From Actinomycetes bacterium (GTDB lineage: Bacteria; Actinomycetota; Actinomycetes; Propionibacteriales; Nocardioidaceae), in contig JAKPAQ010000150.1 in the NCBI GenBank assembly GCA_029779385.1, positions 1 through 8,897 on the forward strand: a DNA stretch of 8,897 nt. Reading direction: 5' to 3'. The position numbers and the translations under genes were made by a program. Position 1 is the stretch's first letter, and each line of letters starts with the position of its first letter. Below are positions 1-6,613 of this stretch, piece by piece. Under the pieces are notes generated by a model. It did not search any database and was not told the origin of the DNA. It saw only the letters and a list, made by a program, of their open reading frames with translations.

Positions 1-3
1 GCC

Positions 4-936
4 GTGGCGATTTGGAAGTCGGTTGAGGGTGCTTCGGCGACTGCTGTGGCGGGTCCGTCGGTCGTTACGATCGGGAATTTCGACGGCGTCCACCGGGGCC
101 ACCAGGCGCTCTTGGCTGCTACAAAGGAGCTGGCTGCGGACCGCACCACGGTAGCGGTTACTTTTGATCCGCACCCGGTGTCGCTATTCAGGCCAGACGC
201 CGCACCCAAAAAACTAACCTCCCTCGCACGTCGGGTCGACCTGTTGCATCAAGCAGGTGCCGACGAAGTGAGAATCCTAGATTTCACGATGGAAATGGCG
301 GCTTGGTCGCCCCAGGATTTCGTGGAACGAGTAATCCTCGACCAATGCCAGGCCCAAGCAGTTGTCGTTGGCGAAGGTTTTAGGTACGGCAATCGCGCGG
401 CCGGCACGATCGAGACCCTTACCAATGCAGGCGAGGCCGCCGGGTTCGAAGTGACCGCGTTGACCCTCGCCGGAGACGGCGAAACGTTCGCCTCTTCTCG
501 AGTAAGAGAAGCCATTGCTGCCGGAAACATCTCCCAAGCCGCGCAGATCTTGGGTCGGCCGCCAGAAGTTGAAGGCGTCGTCATCGAAGGCGATCGTCGG
601 GGGCGCGAAATCGGCTTCCCGACGGCGAACATTCCGGTCGATGACGAGTATGCGGTTCCGCCAGATGGCGTCTACGCCACCTGGGTGAACCTGCCGGACG
701 GCTCGCGCGCCGCGGCGGCCACCTCCATCGGCACGAACCCCACCTTCGAAAATGTTGCGGGCCGTCGAGTCGAGTCCTATGTCTTAGACCGCGACGACCT
801 GTTCCTTTACGGCAATCATTTGCGAGTCGAGTTCGTTGAGCACCTTCGCGAGATGGTCGCATTCGACTCGTTAGCGGACCTGCTGGCGCAGATGGATCGC
901 GACGTCGAGCAAGCCAGAGCGATCTTGAAAGGTTAA
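4..936 (+). CDS. ribF: Bifunctional riboflavin kinase / FAD synthetase (RibF)
   Basis: Cytosolic enzyme that phosphorylates riboflavin to FMN and adenylates FMN to FAD. The N-terminal nucleotidyltransferase domain (about residues 18–180) shows the HxGH-type motif GNFDGVHRGH (24–33), TFDPHP (53–58), VVGEGFRYG (121–129) and an SSRVR segment (164–168). The C-terminal riboflavin kinase domain (about 184–305) shows GFPTAN (204–209), which contributes to the nucleotide/Mg site, GTNPTF (243–248) and RVESYVLD, whose E257 is the expected catalytic glutamate. The length, 310 aa, is normal for the family. The GTG at position 4 gives an N-terminus of usual length, but only three bases lie upstream, so no ribosome binding site can be checked. 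One mild oddity is Gly125, where many family members have Asp or Asn (GEDF/GENF). It sits 128 bp upstream of rpsO, a common actinobacterial arrangement. Identification is secure. Confidence 0.97.
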   Translation: MAIWKSVEGASATAVAGPSVVTIGNFDGVHRGHQALLAATKELAADRTTVAVTFDPHPVSLFRPDAAPKKLTSLARRVDLLHQAGADEVRILDFTMEMAAWSPQDFVERVILDQCQAQAVVVGEGFRYGNRAAGTIETLTNAGEAAGFEVTALTLAGDGETFASSRVREAIAAGNISQAAQILGRPPEVEGVVIEGDRRGREIGFPTANIPVDDEYAVPPDGVYATWVNLPDGSRAAAATSIGTNPTFENVAGRRVESYVLDRDDLFLYGNHLRVEFVEHLREMVAFDSLADLLAQMDRDVEQARAILKG

Positions 937-947
937 GGGCACGGCGA

Positions 948-978
948 TTAGGCTGCGCCACAACCTCGCTGGTACCCT
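948..978 (+). promoter_or_regulatory. Possible rpsO promoter
   Basis: TACCCT at 973–978 fits the actinobacterial TAnnnT -10 pattern. A weak -35 candidate, TTAGGC, lies at 948–953, but the 19-nt spacing is long. Initiation near 985 would give an rpsO leader of about 80 nt, containing a small hairpin (986–990 with 994–998) and a second possible stem (CCCGG 1015–1019 with CCGGG 1029–1033). Only the -10 resemblance is direct evidence, and cotranscription from ribF is equally possible. Confidence 0.3.
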
Positions 979-1054
979 GAGAGTTGCCGTCTAACGGCCA
1001 CGGATTGAGAGTGCCCCGGTGAACAGGCCCGGGCGCGCCGTGCAACGAAACTCC

Positions 1055-1060
1055 AAGGAG
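1055..1060 (+). promoter_or_regulatory. rpsO ribosome binding site
   Basis: AAGGAG lies 4 nt before the GTG at 1065. It is the strongest Shine-Dalgarno match in the window and fixes the rpsO start at that GTG, although this makes the protein a few residues longer than typical S15. Confidence 0.85.
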
Positions 1061-1064
1061 AAAA

Positions 1065-1355
1065 GTGTCGAAGAAGACCGCTGCCCCCACGGTGGCCAAC
1101 CTGTCCAAGCAAGAGATCATCGCTCAGTACGCGACCAGCGAAGGCGACACCGGCTCCGCGGAGGTCCAGATCGCGCTGCTCACCGGTCGCATCTCGCACC
1201 TGACTGAGCACCTGAAGGATCACAAGCACGATCACCACAGTCGTCGCGGACTGCTGTTGCTGGTTGGTCAGCGTCGTCGCTTGCTGAACTACCTGCAGAA
1301 CACCGACATCGAACGCTACCGCTCGCTCATTGAGCGCCTCGGCCTGCGTCGCTGA
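1065..1355 (+). CDS. rpsO: 30S ribosomal protein S15
   Basis: Small-subunit protein that binds the central domain of 16S rRNA early in 30S assembly. The 96-aa product contains the S15 core: [17 protein letters not shown], then [12 protein letters not shown] with the rRNA-contacting HDHHSRRG, then [11 protein letters not shown], ending in the conserved ERLGLRR. Typical S15 is about 89 aa; the extra residues are a Lys/Ala/Pro-rich N-terminal tail (SKKTAAPTV). The GTG start is chosen because AAGGAG precedes it by 4 nt. The gene lies between ribF and pnp, the usual location, and is closed by a strong hairpin terminator 9 nt after its stop. In several bacteria S15 represses its own translation through its leader; a leader of about 80 nt with small stems exists here, but I cannot show that it binds S15. 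Confidence 0.98.
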   Translation: MSKKTAAPTVANLSKQEIIAQYATSEGDTGSAEVQIALLTGRISHLTEHLKDHKHDHHSRRGLLLLVGQRRRLLNYLQNTDIERYRSLIERLGLRR

Positions 1356-1363
1356 TTTCTGAT

Positions 1364-1397
1364 CGCCGGTCATCCCATTGGGGTGGCCGGCGTTCTT
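1364..1397 (+). terminator. rpsO terminator / rpsO–pnp intergenic hairpin
   Basis: Positions 1364–1376 pair with 1380–1392 as a 13-bp stem (11 Watson-Crick pairs, two G·T wobbles) closed by an ATT loop and followed by TTCTT. This has intrinsic-terminator form, though the T run is short, so partial readthrough into pnp is plausible. In Streptomyces a hairpin in the rpsO–pnp interval is known to be an RNase III substrate; this stem occupies the same location, but cleavage here is an inference. Confidence 0.75.
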
Positions 1398-1425
1398 ACA
1401 ACTGAACATCCATCCATTCAAGTGT

Positions 1426-1504
1426 CGAGGCGCGGTCCTCGGTAGTGGCTCCCGGAAAGTCCCAGTCAGGTTCAGTCCGGCGGCCTCGATCGAAGACCAC
1501 CTCG
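1426..1504 (+). ncRNA. Actino-pnp-like structured leader RNA of pnp
   Basis: The Actino-pnp motif is a conserved RNA described in 5' untranslated regions of actinobacterial exoribonuclease genes, and this element sits in that position, ending 47 nt before the pnp ATG. The basal stem is CGAGG (1426–1430) with CCTCG (1500–1504). Across a CGC/A internal loop it continues as GGTC (1434–1437) with GACC (1495–1498). An inner stem pairs GGC (1447–1449) with GCC (1483–1485) and CCGG (1452–1455) with CCGG (1477–1480), enclosing a loop of about 21 nt. Two short hairpins follow before the start codon: CCGCG 1510–1514 with CGCGG 1518–1522, and CTGC 1529–1532 with GCAG 1537–1540, the latter abutting the ribosome binding site. 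The helices were worked out by hand and assignment to the family is from memory of the motif. A role in pnp expression control is likely but not shown. Confidence 0.7.
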
Positions 1505-1540
1505 TCCGTCCGCGAGTCGCGGCACCTGCTGCGTTCGCAG

Positions 1541-1546
1541 AAGGGA
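1541..1546 (+). promoter_or_regulatory. pnp ribosome binding site
   Basis: AAGGGA lies 5 nt before the ATG at 1552 and decides the start of pnp. The frame is open further upstream, to 1378, but that stretch encodes the rpsO terminator and the leader RNA rather than protein. Confidence 0.8.
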
Positions 1547-1551
1547 CAGAC

Positions 1552-3774
1552 ATGTCCGAAATCACTTCCGTAGAAACCGTTATCGACAACGGCGCCTTCG
1601 GCACCCGTACCATCCGCTTCGAGACTGGCCAGTTGGCCCGTCAGGCCGCCGGTTCGGTATCTGCCTTCCTCGACGAGGACACCATGCTGTTGTCGGCCAC
1701 CACGGCCAGCAAGCAGCCCAAGGATCATTTTGATTTCTTCCCGTTGACGGTTGACGTCGAAGAGCGGATGTACGCCGCCGGCCGCATCCCCGGTTCGTTC
1801 TTCCGTCGCGAAGGTCGCCCAGGCGAGGACGCGATCCTCACCTGCCGGCTGATCGACCGTCCGCTGCGCCCAACCTTCAAGAAGGGCCTGCGCAACGAGG
1901 TCCAGGTCGTCATCACGGTTTTGGCGCTCAACCCTGACACCCCGTACGACGTGCTGGCGATCAACGCCGCGTCCGCCTCCACTCAGATCTCGGGCCTGCC
2001 GTTCAGTGGCCCAGTCGGCGCGACTCGCGTTGCGTTGATCGATGGCCAGTGGGTCGCGTTCCCGACGCACAGCCAACTCGAAGAGGCAGTTTTCGACATG
2101 GTCGTGGCCGGCCGGATCGCGACTGCGGCCGACGGTTCGACCGATGTGGCCATCATGATGGTTGAGGCCGAGTCGACCGAGTCGACGTGGGACCTAGTTC
2201 AGTCCGGTGTTCAGGCGCCGACCGAGGCAATCGTCGCCGGTGGTCTCGACGCCGCCAAGGTATTCATCCGTCAACTCTGTGAAGCTCAAGCCGAGCTGGC
2301 CGCGGCAGCCGCCAAGCCGGTCCAGGACTTCCCGGTATTCCTGGACTACGAAGACGACGCCTACGAAGCGGTCAAGCAGATCGCGTCTGACGACTTGGCT
2401 CAAGCCCTGACGATCGTCAGCAAGGCCGACCGCGAAGACCGTGAGTCCGAAATCAAGGCGAACGTTATCGCCCAGATCGGCGAGCAGTTTGCCGGTCGTG
2501 AAAAGGAGCTCGGCGCTGCCTTGCGTTCGTTGACCAAGGCCCTGGTTCGTGAGCGGGTGCTGCGTGACAAGGTCCGGATCGACGGCCGCGGGTTGGCTGA
2601 CATTCGTGCCCTGTCCTCTGAGGTTGGCGTGATTCCTCGCGTCCACGGTTCGGCCCTGTTCCAGCGCGGCGAAACCCAGATCTTGGGTGTGACCACGCTG
2701 AACATGCTCGACCTGGAGCAGAAGCTCGACACGCTTTCGCCCGAGACGACCCGTCGCTACATGCACAACTACAACTTCCCACCGTTCTCCACCGGTGAAA
2801 CCGGCCGCGTGGGTTCGCCCAAGCGCCGCGAAATCGGTCACGGCGCACTCGCTGGCCGGGCCCTACTGCCAGTGTTGCCGACTCGCGCGGAGTTCCCTTA
2901 CGCGATCCGTCAGGTATCTGAGGCGCTCAGCTCCAACGGTTCGACCTCGATGGGTTCGGTCTGCGCCTCGACGCTCGGCCTGCTTAACGCTGGTGTGCCG
3001 CTGCGCGCGCCGGTCGCTGGTATCGCCATGGGTCTAATCTCTGGCGAGGTCGACGGCCAGACGCAGTACGTGACGCTGACCGACATCCTCGGCGCCGAGG
3101 ATGCCTTCGGCGACATGGACTTCAAGGTAGCCGGTACCCGCGACTTCGTGACCGCACTGCAGTTGGACACCAAGCTCGACGGCATCCCGGCCGACGTGCT
3201 GGCCGGCGCCTTGGCCCAGGCCCACGATGCTCGTCAGACCATCTTGGACGTTATGGCCGAAGCGATCAGCGAGCCCGACGAAATGAGCCCGTACGCTCCG
3301 CGGATTATCACGGTGAAGATCCCGGTCGACAAGATCGGCGAACTGATTGGCCCCAAGGGCAAGATGATTAACCAGATCCAGGACGACACCGGCGCGAAGA
3401 TCTCGATCGACGACGACGGAACTGTCTTCATCGGTGCTGAGGGCGGCGACGCTGCCGAAGCGGCCCGTTCGGCCGTCAACGCTATCGCCAACCCGACGAT
3501 GCCTGAGGTCGGCGAACGCTACCTCGGTACCGTCGTCAAGACCGTTGACTTTGGCGCGTTCATCTCCTTGCTCCCGGGCAAGGATGGCCTGCTGCACATC
3601 AGCAAGCTTCGTGAACTCAACGGCGGTCAGCGCGTCAACAACGTCGACGACGTCGTCAAGGTCGGCGACAAGATCCAGGTCGAGATCGCTGAACTTGGCG
3701 ACCGCGGCAAGATCTCCTTGGTCCCGGTCATTGAAAAGGCCGAAGAGTCTGCTGAAGACTCCGCCGAAGGCTGA
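1552..3774 (+). CDS. pnp: Polyribonucleotide nucleotidyltransferase (PNPase)
   Basis: Phosphorolytic 3'-to-5' exoribonuclease and RNA-tailing enzyme, a homotrimer acting in mRNA decay in the cytoplasm. The 740-aa product (from ATG 1552) has the full domain order. The first RNase PH-like domain covers about residues 10–150, with [11 protein letters not shown] and [10 protein letters not shown], which is well conserved in actinobacteria. An all-helical linker follows. The second, catalytic RNase PH domain starts near RIDGRG (342), with [12 protein letters not shown] (about 372–384), [14 protein letters not shown] (about 461–474) and [19 protein letters not shown] (about 511–529), carrying the metal-binding acidic residues. 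A KH domain follows from about 590, with the GPKGKM loop. An S1 domain runs from about 654 ([28 protein letters not shown]) to about 722, and then an acidic Glu/Ser/Asp tail. AAGGGA 5 nt upstream supports this ATG. Expression is probably set by the leader RNA ahead of it, and a perfect hairpin follows the stop codon. Confidence 0.98.
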   Translation: MSEITSVETVIDNGAFGTRTIRFETGQLARQAAGSVSAFLDEDTMLLSATTASKQPKDHFDFFPLTVDVEERMYAAGRIPGSFFRREGRPGEDAILTCRLIDRPLRPTFKKGLRNEVQVVITVLALNPDTPYDVLAINAASASTQISGLPFSGPVGATRVALIDGQWVAFPTHSQLEEAVFDMVVAGRIATAADGSTDVAIMMVEAESTESTWDLVQSGVQAPTEAIVAGGLDAAKVFIRQLCEAQAELAAAAAKPVQDFPVFLDYEDDAYEAVKQIASDDLAQALTIVSKADREDRESEIKANVIAQIGEQFAGREKELGAALRSLTKALVRERVLRDKVRIDGRGLADIRALSSEVGVIPRVHGSALFQRGETQILGVTTLNMLDLEQKLDTLSPETTRRYMHNYNFPPFSTGETGRVGSPKRREIGHGALAGRALLPVLPTRAEFPYAIRQVSEALSSNGSTSMGSVCASTLGLLNAGVPLRAPVAGIAMGLISGEVDGQTQYVTLTDILGAEDAFGDMDFKVAGTRDFVTALQLDTKLDGIPADVLAGALAQAHDARQTILDVMAEAISEPDEMSPYAPRIITVKIPVDKIGELIGPKGKMINQIQDDTGAKISIDDDGTVFIGAEGGDAAEAARSAVNAIANPTMPEVGERYLGTVVKTVDFGAFISLLPGKDGLLHISKLRELNGGQRVNNVDDVVKVGDKIQVEIAELGDRGKISLVPVIEKAEESAEDSAEG

Positions 3775-3782
3775 TCCGTTCG

Positions 3783-3830
3783 AAACGTGACTGTGCCCCA
3801 CACCGTTTGGTGTGGGGCACAGTCACGTTT
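3783..3830 (+). terminator. Perfect 22-bp inverted repeat after pnp (probable terminator)
   Basis: The left arm 3783–3804 and right arm 3809–3830 are exact reverse complements, with a GTTT loop (3805–3808). The hairpin starts 8 nt after the pnp stop. The right arm ends in GTTT and is followed by GGGGCCCC rather than a long T run, so it is not a textbook Rho-independent terminator; many actinobacterial terminators do lack the U-tract. It separates pnp from the dapB promoter. Because the arms are symmetric, it could act on either strand. Confidence 0.7.
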
Positions 3831-3840
3831 GGGGCCCCGA

Positions 3841-3846
3841 TAGCAT
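3841..3846 (+). promoter_or_regulatory. Probable dapB -10 box for a leaderless transcript
   Basis: TAGCAT (TAnnnT) ends 7 nt before the dapB ATG at 3854, and the intervening sequence CGACTTC has no Shine-Dalgarno. A -10 box at this distance places the transcription start at or within a base or two of the ATG, as is common for leaderless actinobacterial mRNAs. No good -35 element is present; the -35 position would fall within the right arm of the pnp hairpin. Confidence 0.5.
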
Positions 3847-3853
3847 CGACTTC

Positions 3854-4600
3854 ATGACACGTGTGGCGGTACTTGGGGCAAAAGGGCGAATGGGTTCAAC
3901 GTCGGCGGCGGCGATCGCGGCCGCCGACGGACTTGAACTGGTTGCCCAGATTGATCTTGGCGACGAACTGGACCAGTTGGTCGCGGCAAACACCGAAGCG
4001 GCCCTTGTTTTCACCACCCCAGACGTTGCACTCGATCAAGTTCGGTGGTGTATCGAGCGCGGTATCCACGTGGTAATCGGAACCTCTGGTTTTGATGACG
4101 CGGCCATAAGTCAGTTACGCCAAGAGGTCCTAGCGCACCCAAACGTTGGTGTTCTGGTTGTACCAAACTTCTCGGTCGGCGCGGTTTTGATGATGCGGTT
4201 CGCTGCCGTGGCGGCCCCGTTCTTTGAGTCGGTCGAAGTGATTGAGATGCATCACCCAGACAAGGTAGATGCGCCCTCTGGCACCGCGGTCAGAACCGCC
4301 GAACTGATCAGCCAAGCAAGGTCTGAGGCTGGCTGTGCGCCTCTGCCGGATGCGACCGTCGCAGATCCGCTGGGGGCTCGCGGCGCAGCGGTCGCCGGGA
4401 TCCCAGTTCACGCTCTTCGCGCGCGGGGCTTCATCGCTTCCCAAGAGGTTGTTCTAGGCGATCCGGGAGAGATTTTTAGCATTCGCCACGACTCGTCGAG
4501 CCGCGAATCGTTCATGCCCGGCGTTGTTGCGTCACTTCGCTGGATCGCAACAAACCCGGGAGTAACAGTTGGGCTTGACCCGGTGCTTGGCCTTGGCTGA
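3854..4600 (+). CDS. dapB: 4-hydroxy-tetrahydrodipicolinate reductase (DapB)
   Basis: Reduces the product of DapA with NAD(P)H to tetrahydrodipicolinate, supplying diaminopimelate for cell wall and lysine. The 248-aa product begins MTRVAVLGAKGRMG, a Rossmann nucleotide-binding motif (GAKGRMG, residues 8–14). The catalytic and substrate-binding signature EMHHPDKVDAPSGTA is at 131–145, with the expected general acid/base His133 and Lys137. It is followed by PVHALRARG, GDPGEIFSIRHDS and SFMPGV, all typical. The family's usual DFTHPD appears as VFTTPD (52–57), a small departure. I chose ATG 3854 because the protein then starts one or two residues before the Rossmann strand. The frame is open upstream to a GTG at 3812, but that lies inside the pnp hairpin. 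There is no ribosome binding site; a -10 box 7 nt upstream suggests a leaderless mRNA. The end overlaps the next gene by 32 nt. Confidence 0.97.
   Translation: MTRVAVLGAKGRMGSTSAAAIAAADGLELVAQIDLGDELDQLVAANTEAALVFTTPDVALDQVRWCIERGIHVVIGTSGFDDAAISQLRQEVLAHPNVGVLVVPNFSVGAVLMMRFAAVAAPFFESVEVIEMHHPDKVDAPSGTAVRTAELISQARSEAGCAPLPDATVADPLGARGAAVAGIPVHALRARGFIASQEVVLGDPGEIFSIRHDSSSRESFMPGVVASLRWIATNPGVTVGLDPVLGLG
4558..4562 (+). promoter_or_regulatory. Ribosome binding site for the ydbS-like gene, inside dapB
   Basis: GGGAG within the 3' end of dapB lies 6 nt before TTG 4569. It favours this TTG over the later in-frame candidates (TTG 4575, TTG 4587, GTG 4632), none of which has a comparable signal at proper spacing. 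Confidence 0.5.
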
Positions 4601-5084
4601 GGGCCTCGCGCTTCGGCCGCCCGCCCACCGGGTGAGTCCGAGAGCGCGCTGGATGTGGATGGCCGGCGAAGTCGTCTATTTGGCGGTCATCATTGTCGGC
4701 GGCCTGATCGTCGGTGAGTTTTGGAACTGGCTCGGCGACCGCATGTGGATCGTTTATGGGCTCGCCGCGGCCCAAGCGATAGCCGTGTTCGTTTCGCCTT
4801 TTGTCCGGTTCCACGTTCACCGTTGGGAAGTTACCGACACAGCCGCCTACACGCAGGCCGGGCTATGGAGCATCACCCGTCAGATCGCACCGCTGTCGCG
4901 AATCCAGACGGTAAACGTTGATGAGGGCGCGATTTCGCGATTGTTCAAACTCGCTTCGGTGACGATCACGACTGCATCTTCGGTCGCCGACATCGAGATT
5001 TCGGGGCTTGACCGTGATGTCGCGGCCGCCTTGGCTTCTGAACTGACCGTAAAGGCAGATCTGGAATCGGGCGACGGCACATGA
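4569..5084 (+). CDS. Membrane protein with one bPH2 (DUF304) domain, YdbS-like
   Basis: A 171-aa membrane protein. It opens with a short cytoplasmic segment ending in LRPPAHRVSPRARW (15–28), a pre-membrane stretch often seen in this family. Two hydrophobic helices follow (about 32–49 and 59–78), then a bacterial PH-like domain (about 85–160). That domain has RWEVTDTAAYTQAGLWSITRQ, the PLSRIQTVNVDEGAISRLFKLASVTI core and a C-terminal helix ending LASEL. The start TTG 4569 is backed by GGGAG upstream and keeps the conserved pre-membrane stretch; it overlaps dapB by 32 nt in another frame. The stop shares ATGA with the next gene, so the two are almost surely co-translated. Bacillus YdbS/YdbT are small membrane PH-domain partners linked to resistance against peptide antimicrobials. 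Whether this pair acts similarly is unknown. The domain call is firm; the function is not. Confidence 0.8.
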   Translation: MGLTRCLALAEGLALRPPAHRVSPRARWMWMAGEVVYLAVIIVGGLIVGEFWNWLGDRMWIVYGLAAAQAIAVFVSPFVRFHVHRWEVTDTAAYTQAGLWSITRQIAPLSRIQTVNVDEGAISRLFKLASVTITTASSVADIEISGLDRDVAAALASELTVKADLESGDGT

Positions 5085-5110
5085 GCGAACCGCAGATGAG
5101 CGAACCGCCC
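5081..5110 (+). repeat. Tandem 15-nt imperfect repeat at the ydbT-like start
   Basis: ATGAGCGAACCGC occurs at 5081–5093 and again at 5096–5108, a 15-nt period with the last two bases differing. It encodes MSEPQ-MSEPP and duplicates the start codon in frame. Neither copy has its own Shine-Dalgarno; the first is coupled to the upstream stop through ATGA. Confidence 0.85.
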
Positions 5111-6613
5111 GTTAGTGGACCGGCGGTGGGCGAACAGCCATGGCAAAGGCTCGACCGGCGGATGCTCATCGTTGAGCCAATTCGGGCGATCAAAGACTTC
5201 TTCCCACTGATCATTGCCGCTTTCTTGTTTGGCAGGAGCGACTTTTCGGATTTGCCTTGGCAGTTGCTGGTGGCGGTATTTCCGATCGGTTGGGGCCTAC
5301 TGCGCTTTTGGGCCACTCGATTTCGGATCAGCGAAGGTCGCCTCGAACTGCAAACTGGTTTGTTGAACCGGCAACGACGTTCAACCTCGTTGGATCGAAT
5401 CAGGACTGTCGATTTCACTGCTAGTCCGCTTCATCGAGTGTTGGGATTGACCTCTGTCAAGATGGGTACCGGGATCTCATCGGTAGGCGACGGCGATCTG
5501 GTGCTTGACGGTTTAGCCAAAGAGCGAGCCGAGCAAATGCGTAGTGAACTTCTTGCCGGTCCCTCTGCCCAAGAAATCGAAGAGACTGCTGGGTCGGATC
5601 TGGGACAGGCGCCAAGGACGGGCGAAATAGTTGCTCAACTGGACCCAAAGTGGGCCAAGTATGGACCACTGACCACAACTGGTTTGGTCGCTCCACTTTC
5701 GCTCATCGGCTTCTTGATTTACCTCGGCAGCGAGTTCGGGTCGAGTGCAGATTTCACCAAATACCGGCTCGACTCGTTGGCGATTGGGCTGATCGCCTTC
5801 ATCTCAGTGGTTCTGTTTTTTGTGTTGGCGATCGTTGTCCCGATCGCCGGCTATCTGGTAGCGAACTGGGGTTTTCGACTCACTCGCGAACCAGCTGCGT
5901 GGTCGGTCAGTCGTGGCTTGTTCACGACCAGACGAACGCACCTTGACCGCGAGCGGGTAGCAGGGGTGAGTATCGGTGAAGAGTTACCGCTTCGCCTCGC
6001 CGGAGGTGCACGACTGTCGGCGATCTCGACGGGCATCAACCTGCTCAGCGATGACAGTTCGGTTCTCCTGCCGGCAGCCAGCAGGGGAGTCGTGGACAAG
6101 GCGGCCGCCGAAGTGCTGGGTGTCCAGTCACCGGTGAGCGCACAGTTGCGTAAGCACGGGTCGGCGGCAGCCACTAGGCGTTGGACCCGGGCGCTCATCC
6201 CGGTCTTGGGGTTGGCAGTGGCTGCGGGCGTGGCGACGTGGCTTGGGTATCTACCAACTTGGCTCTTGTTGGCGCTGCCGGTGCTGTTGGTCTTGGCCGC
6301 GGTGGTGGCTTGGGATCGGGTTCGGATGCTGGGGCACCTGCTGACTGAAAGCCATCTAGTTTTTCGTTCCGGGAGCCTGTCGTGCGATCGCGAGATTTTG
6401 CGAACCGATCAGATCATCGGCTGGAACTTCACCTCGAACCCGTTTCAGCGTCGAGTCGGTTTGGCTAATTTGGTGGCAACGACGGCGGGCGGAAGCCAGT
6501 CGATTACCGCAATCGATATTCCGCTTGAGGCTGCCGTTGCGGTTGCCAATGAGGCAGTGCCCGGCCTAGCAAGCCAATTTCTGGCCGAACCAACCTTCAC
6601 CAAAACAACCTGA
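5081..6613 (+). CDS. Membrane protein with three bPH2 (DUF304) domains, YdbT-like
   Basis: A 510-aa membrane protein. Layout by eye: N-terminal cytoplasmic segment; hydrophobic helices at about 40–52 and 59–77; first PH-like domain from about 80 (FRISEGRLELQTGLLNRQRR, LDRIRTVDFTASPLHRVLGL); helices at about 201–219 and 230–262; second PH-like domain from about 264 (GFRLTREPAAWSVSRGLFT, TRRTHLDRERVAGVSI); long hydrophobic region about 370–412; third PH-like domain from about 418 (LLTESHLVFRSGSLSCDREI, IIGWNFTSNPFQRRVGLANL). The repeated pattern 'G-h-h-x-R-x-x-x-h-x-x-x-R-I' is shared with the upstream single-domain gene. Start ATG 5081 overlaps the upstream stop (ATGA); a 13-nt repeat creates a second in-frame ATG at 5096. 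YdbT-type proteins are the usual partners of YdbS-type ones. The role is unproven; envelope stress or antimicrobial tolerance is an inference from Bacillus. The 3' end overlaps the convergent azlD by 17 nt. Confidence 0.8.
   Translation: MSEPQMSEPPVSGPAVGEQPWQRLDRRMLIVEPIRAIKDFFPLIIAAFLFGRSDFSDLPWQLLVAVFPIGWGLLRFWATRFRISEGRLELQTGLLNRQRRSTSLDRIRTVDFTASPLHRVLGLTSVKMGTGISSVGDGDLVLDGLAKERAEQMRSELLAGPSAQEIEETAGSDLGQAPRTGEIVAQLDPKWAKYGPLTTTGLVAPLSLIGFLIYLGSEFGSSADFTKYRLDSLAIGLIAFISVVLFFVLAIVVPIAGYLVANWGFRLTREPAAWSVSRGLFTTRRTHLDRERVAGVSIGEELPLRLAGGARLSAISTGINLLSDDSSVLLPAASRGVVDKAAAEVLGVQSPVSAQLRKHGSAAATRRWTRALIPVLGLAVAAGVATWLGYLPTWLLLALPVLLVLAAVVAWDRVRMLGHLLTESHLVFRSGSLSCDREILRTDQIIGWNFTSNPFQRRVGLANLVATTAGGSQSITAIDIPLEAAVAVANEAVPGLASQFLAEPTFTKTT

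Noticed and set aside
581..1120. Minus-strand open frame of 179 codons across the end of ribF and the start of rpsO
   Set aside because: It is antisense to conserved RibF and S15 coding sequence, is rich in Arg/Pro as expected of a shadow frame, and shows no domain.
1396..1423. Possible pnp promoter (TTACAA with TCAAGT)
   Set aside because: The -35-like box overlaps the terminator tail and the -10 candidate lacks the A of TAnnnT; it is not distinguishable from chance.
1378..1551. Upstream in-frame extension of pnp to TTG 1378
   Set aside because: It would begin inside the rpsO terminator loop and translate the leader RNA. PNPase homology starts just after ATG 1552, which has AAGGGA at proper spacing.
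948..1613. Minus-strand open frame of 221 codons across rpsO and the pnp leader
   Set aside because: It runs antisense through rpsO, the terminator and the leader RNA, with no family resemblance.
3034..3801. 255-codon minus-strand open frame opposite pnp
   Set aside because: It is fully antisense to the conserved PNPase coding sequence, with no recognisable domain; its start is again created by the hairpin. Long antisense frames are expected in GC-rich genes.
3812..3853. Upstream in-frame extension of dapB to GTG 3812
   Set aside because: The GTG lies in the right arm of the perfect hairpin. The Rossmann strand of DapB starts right after ATG 3854.
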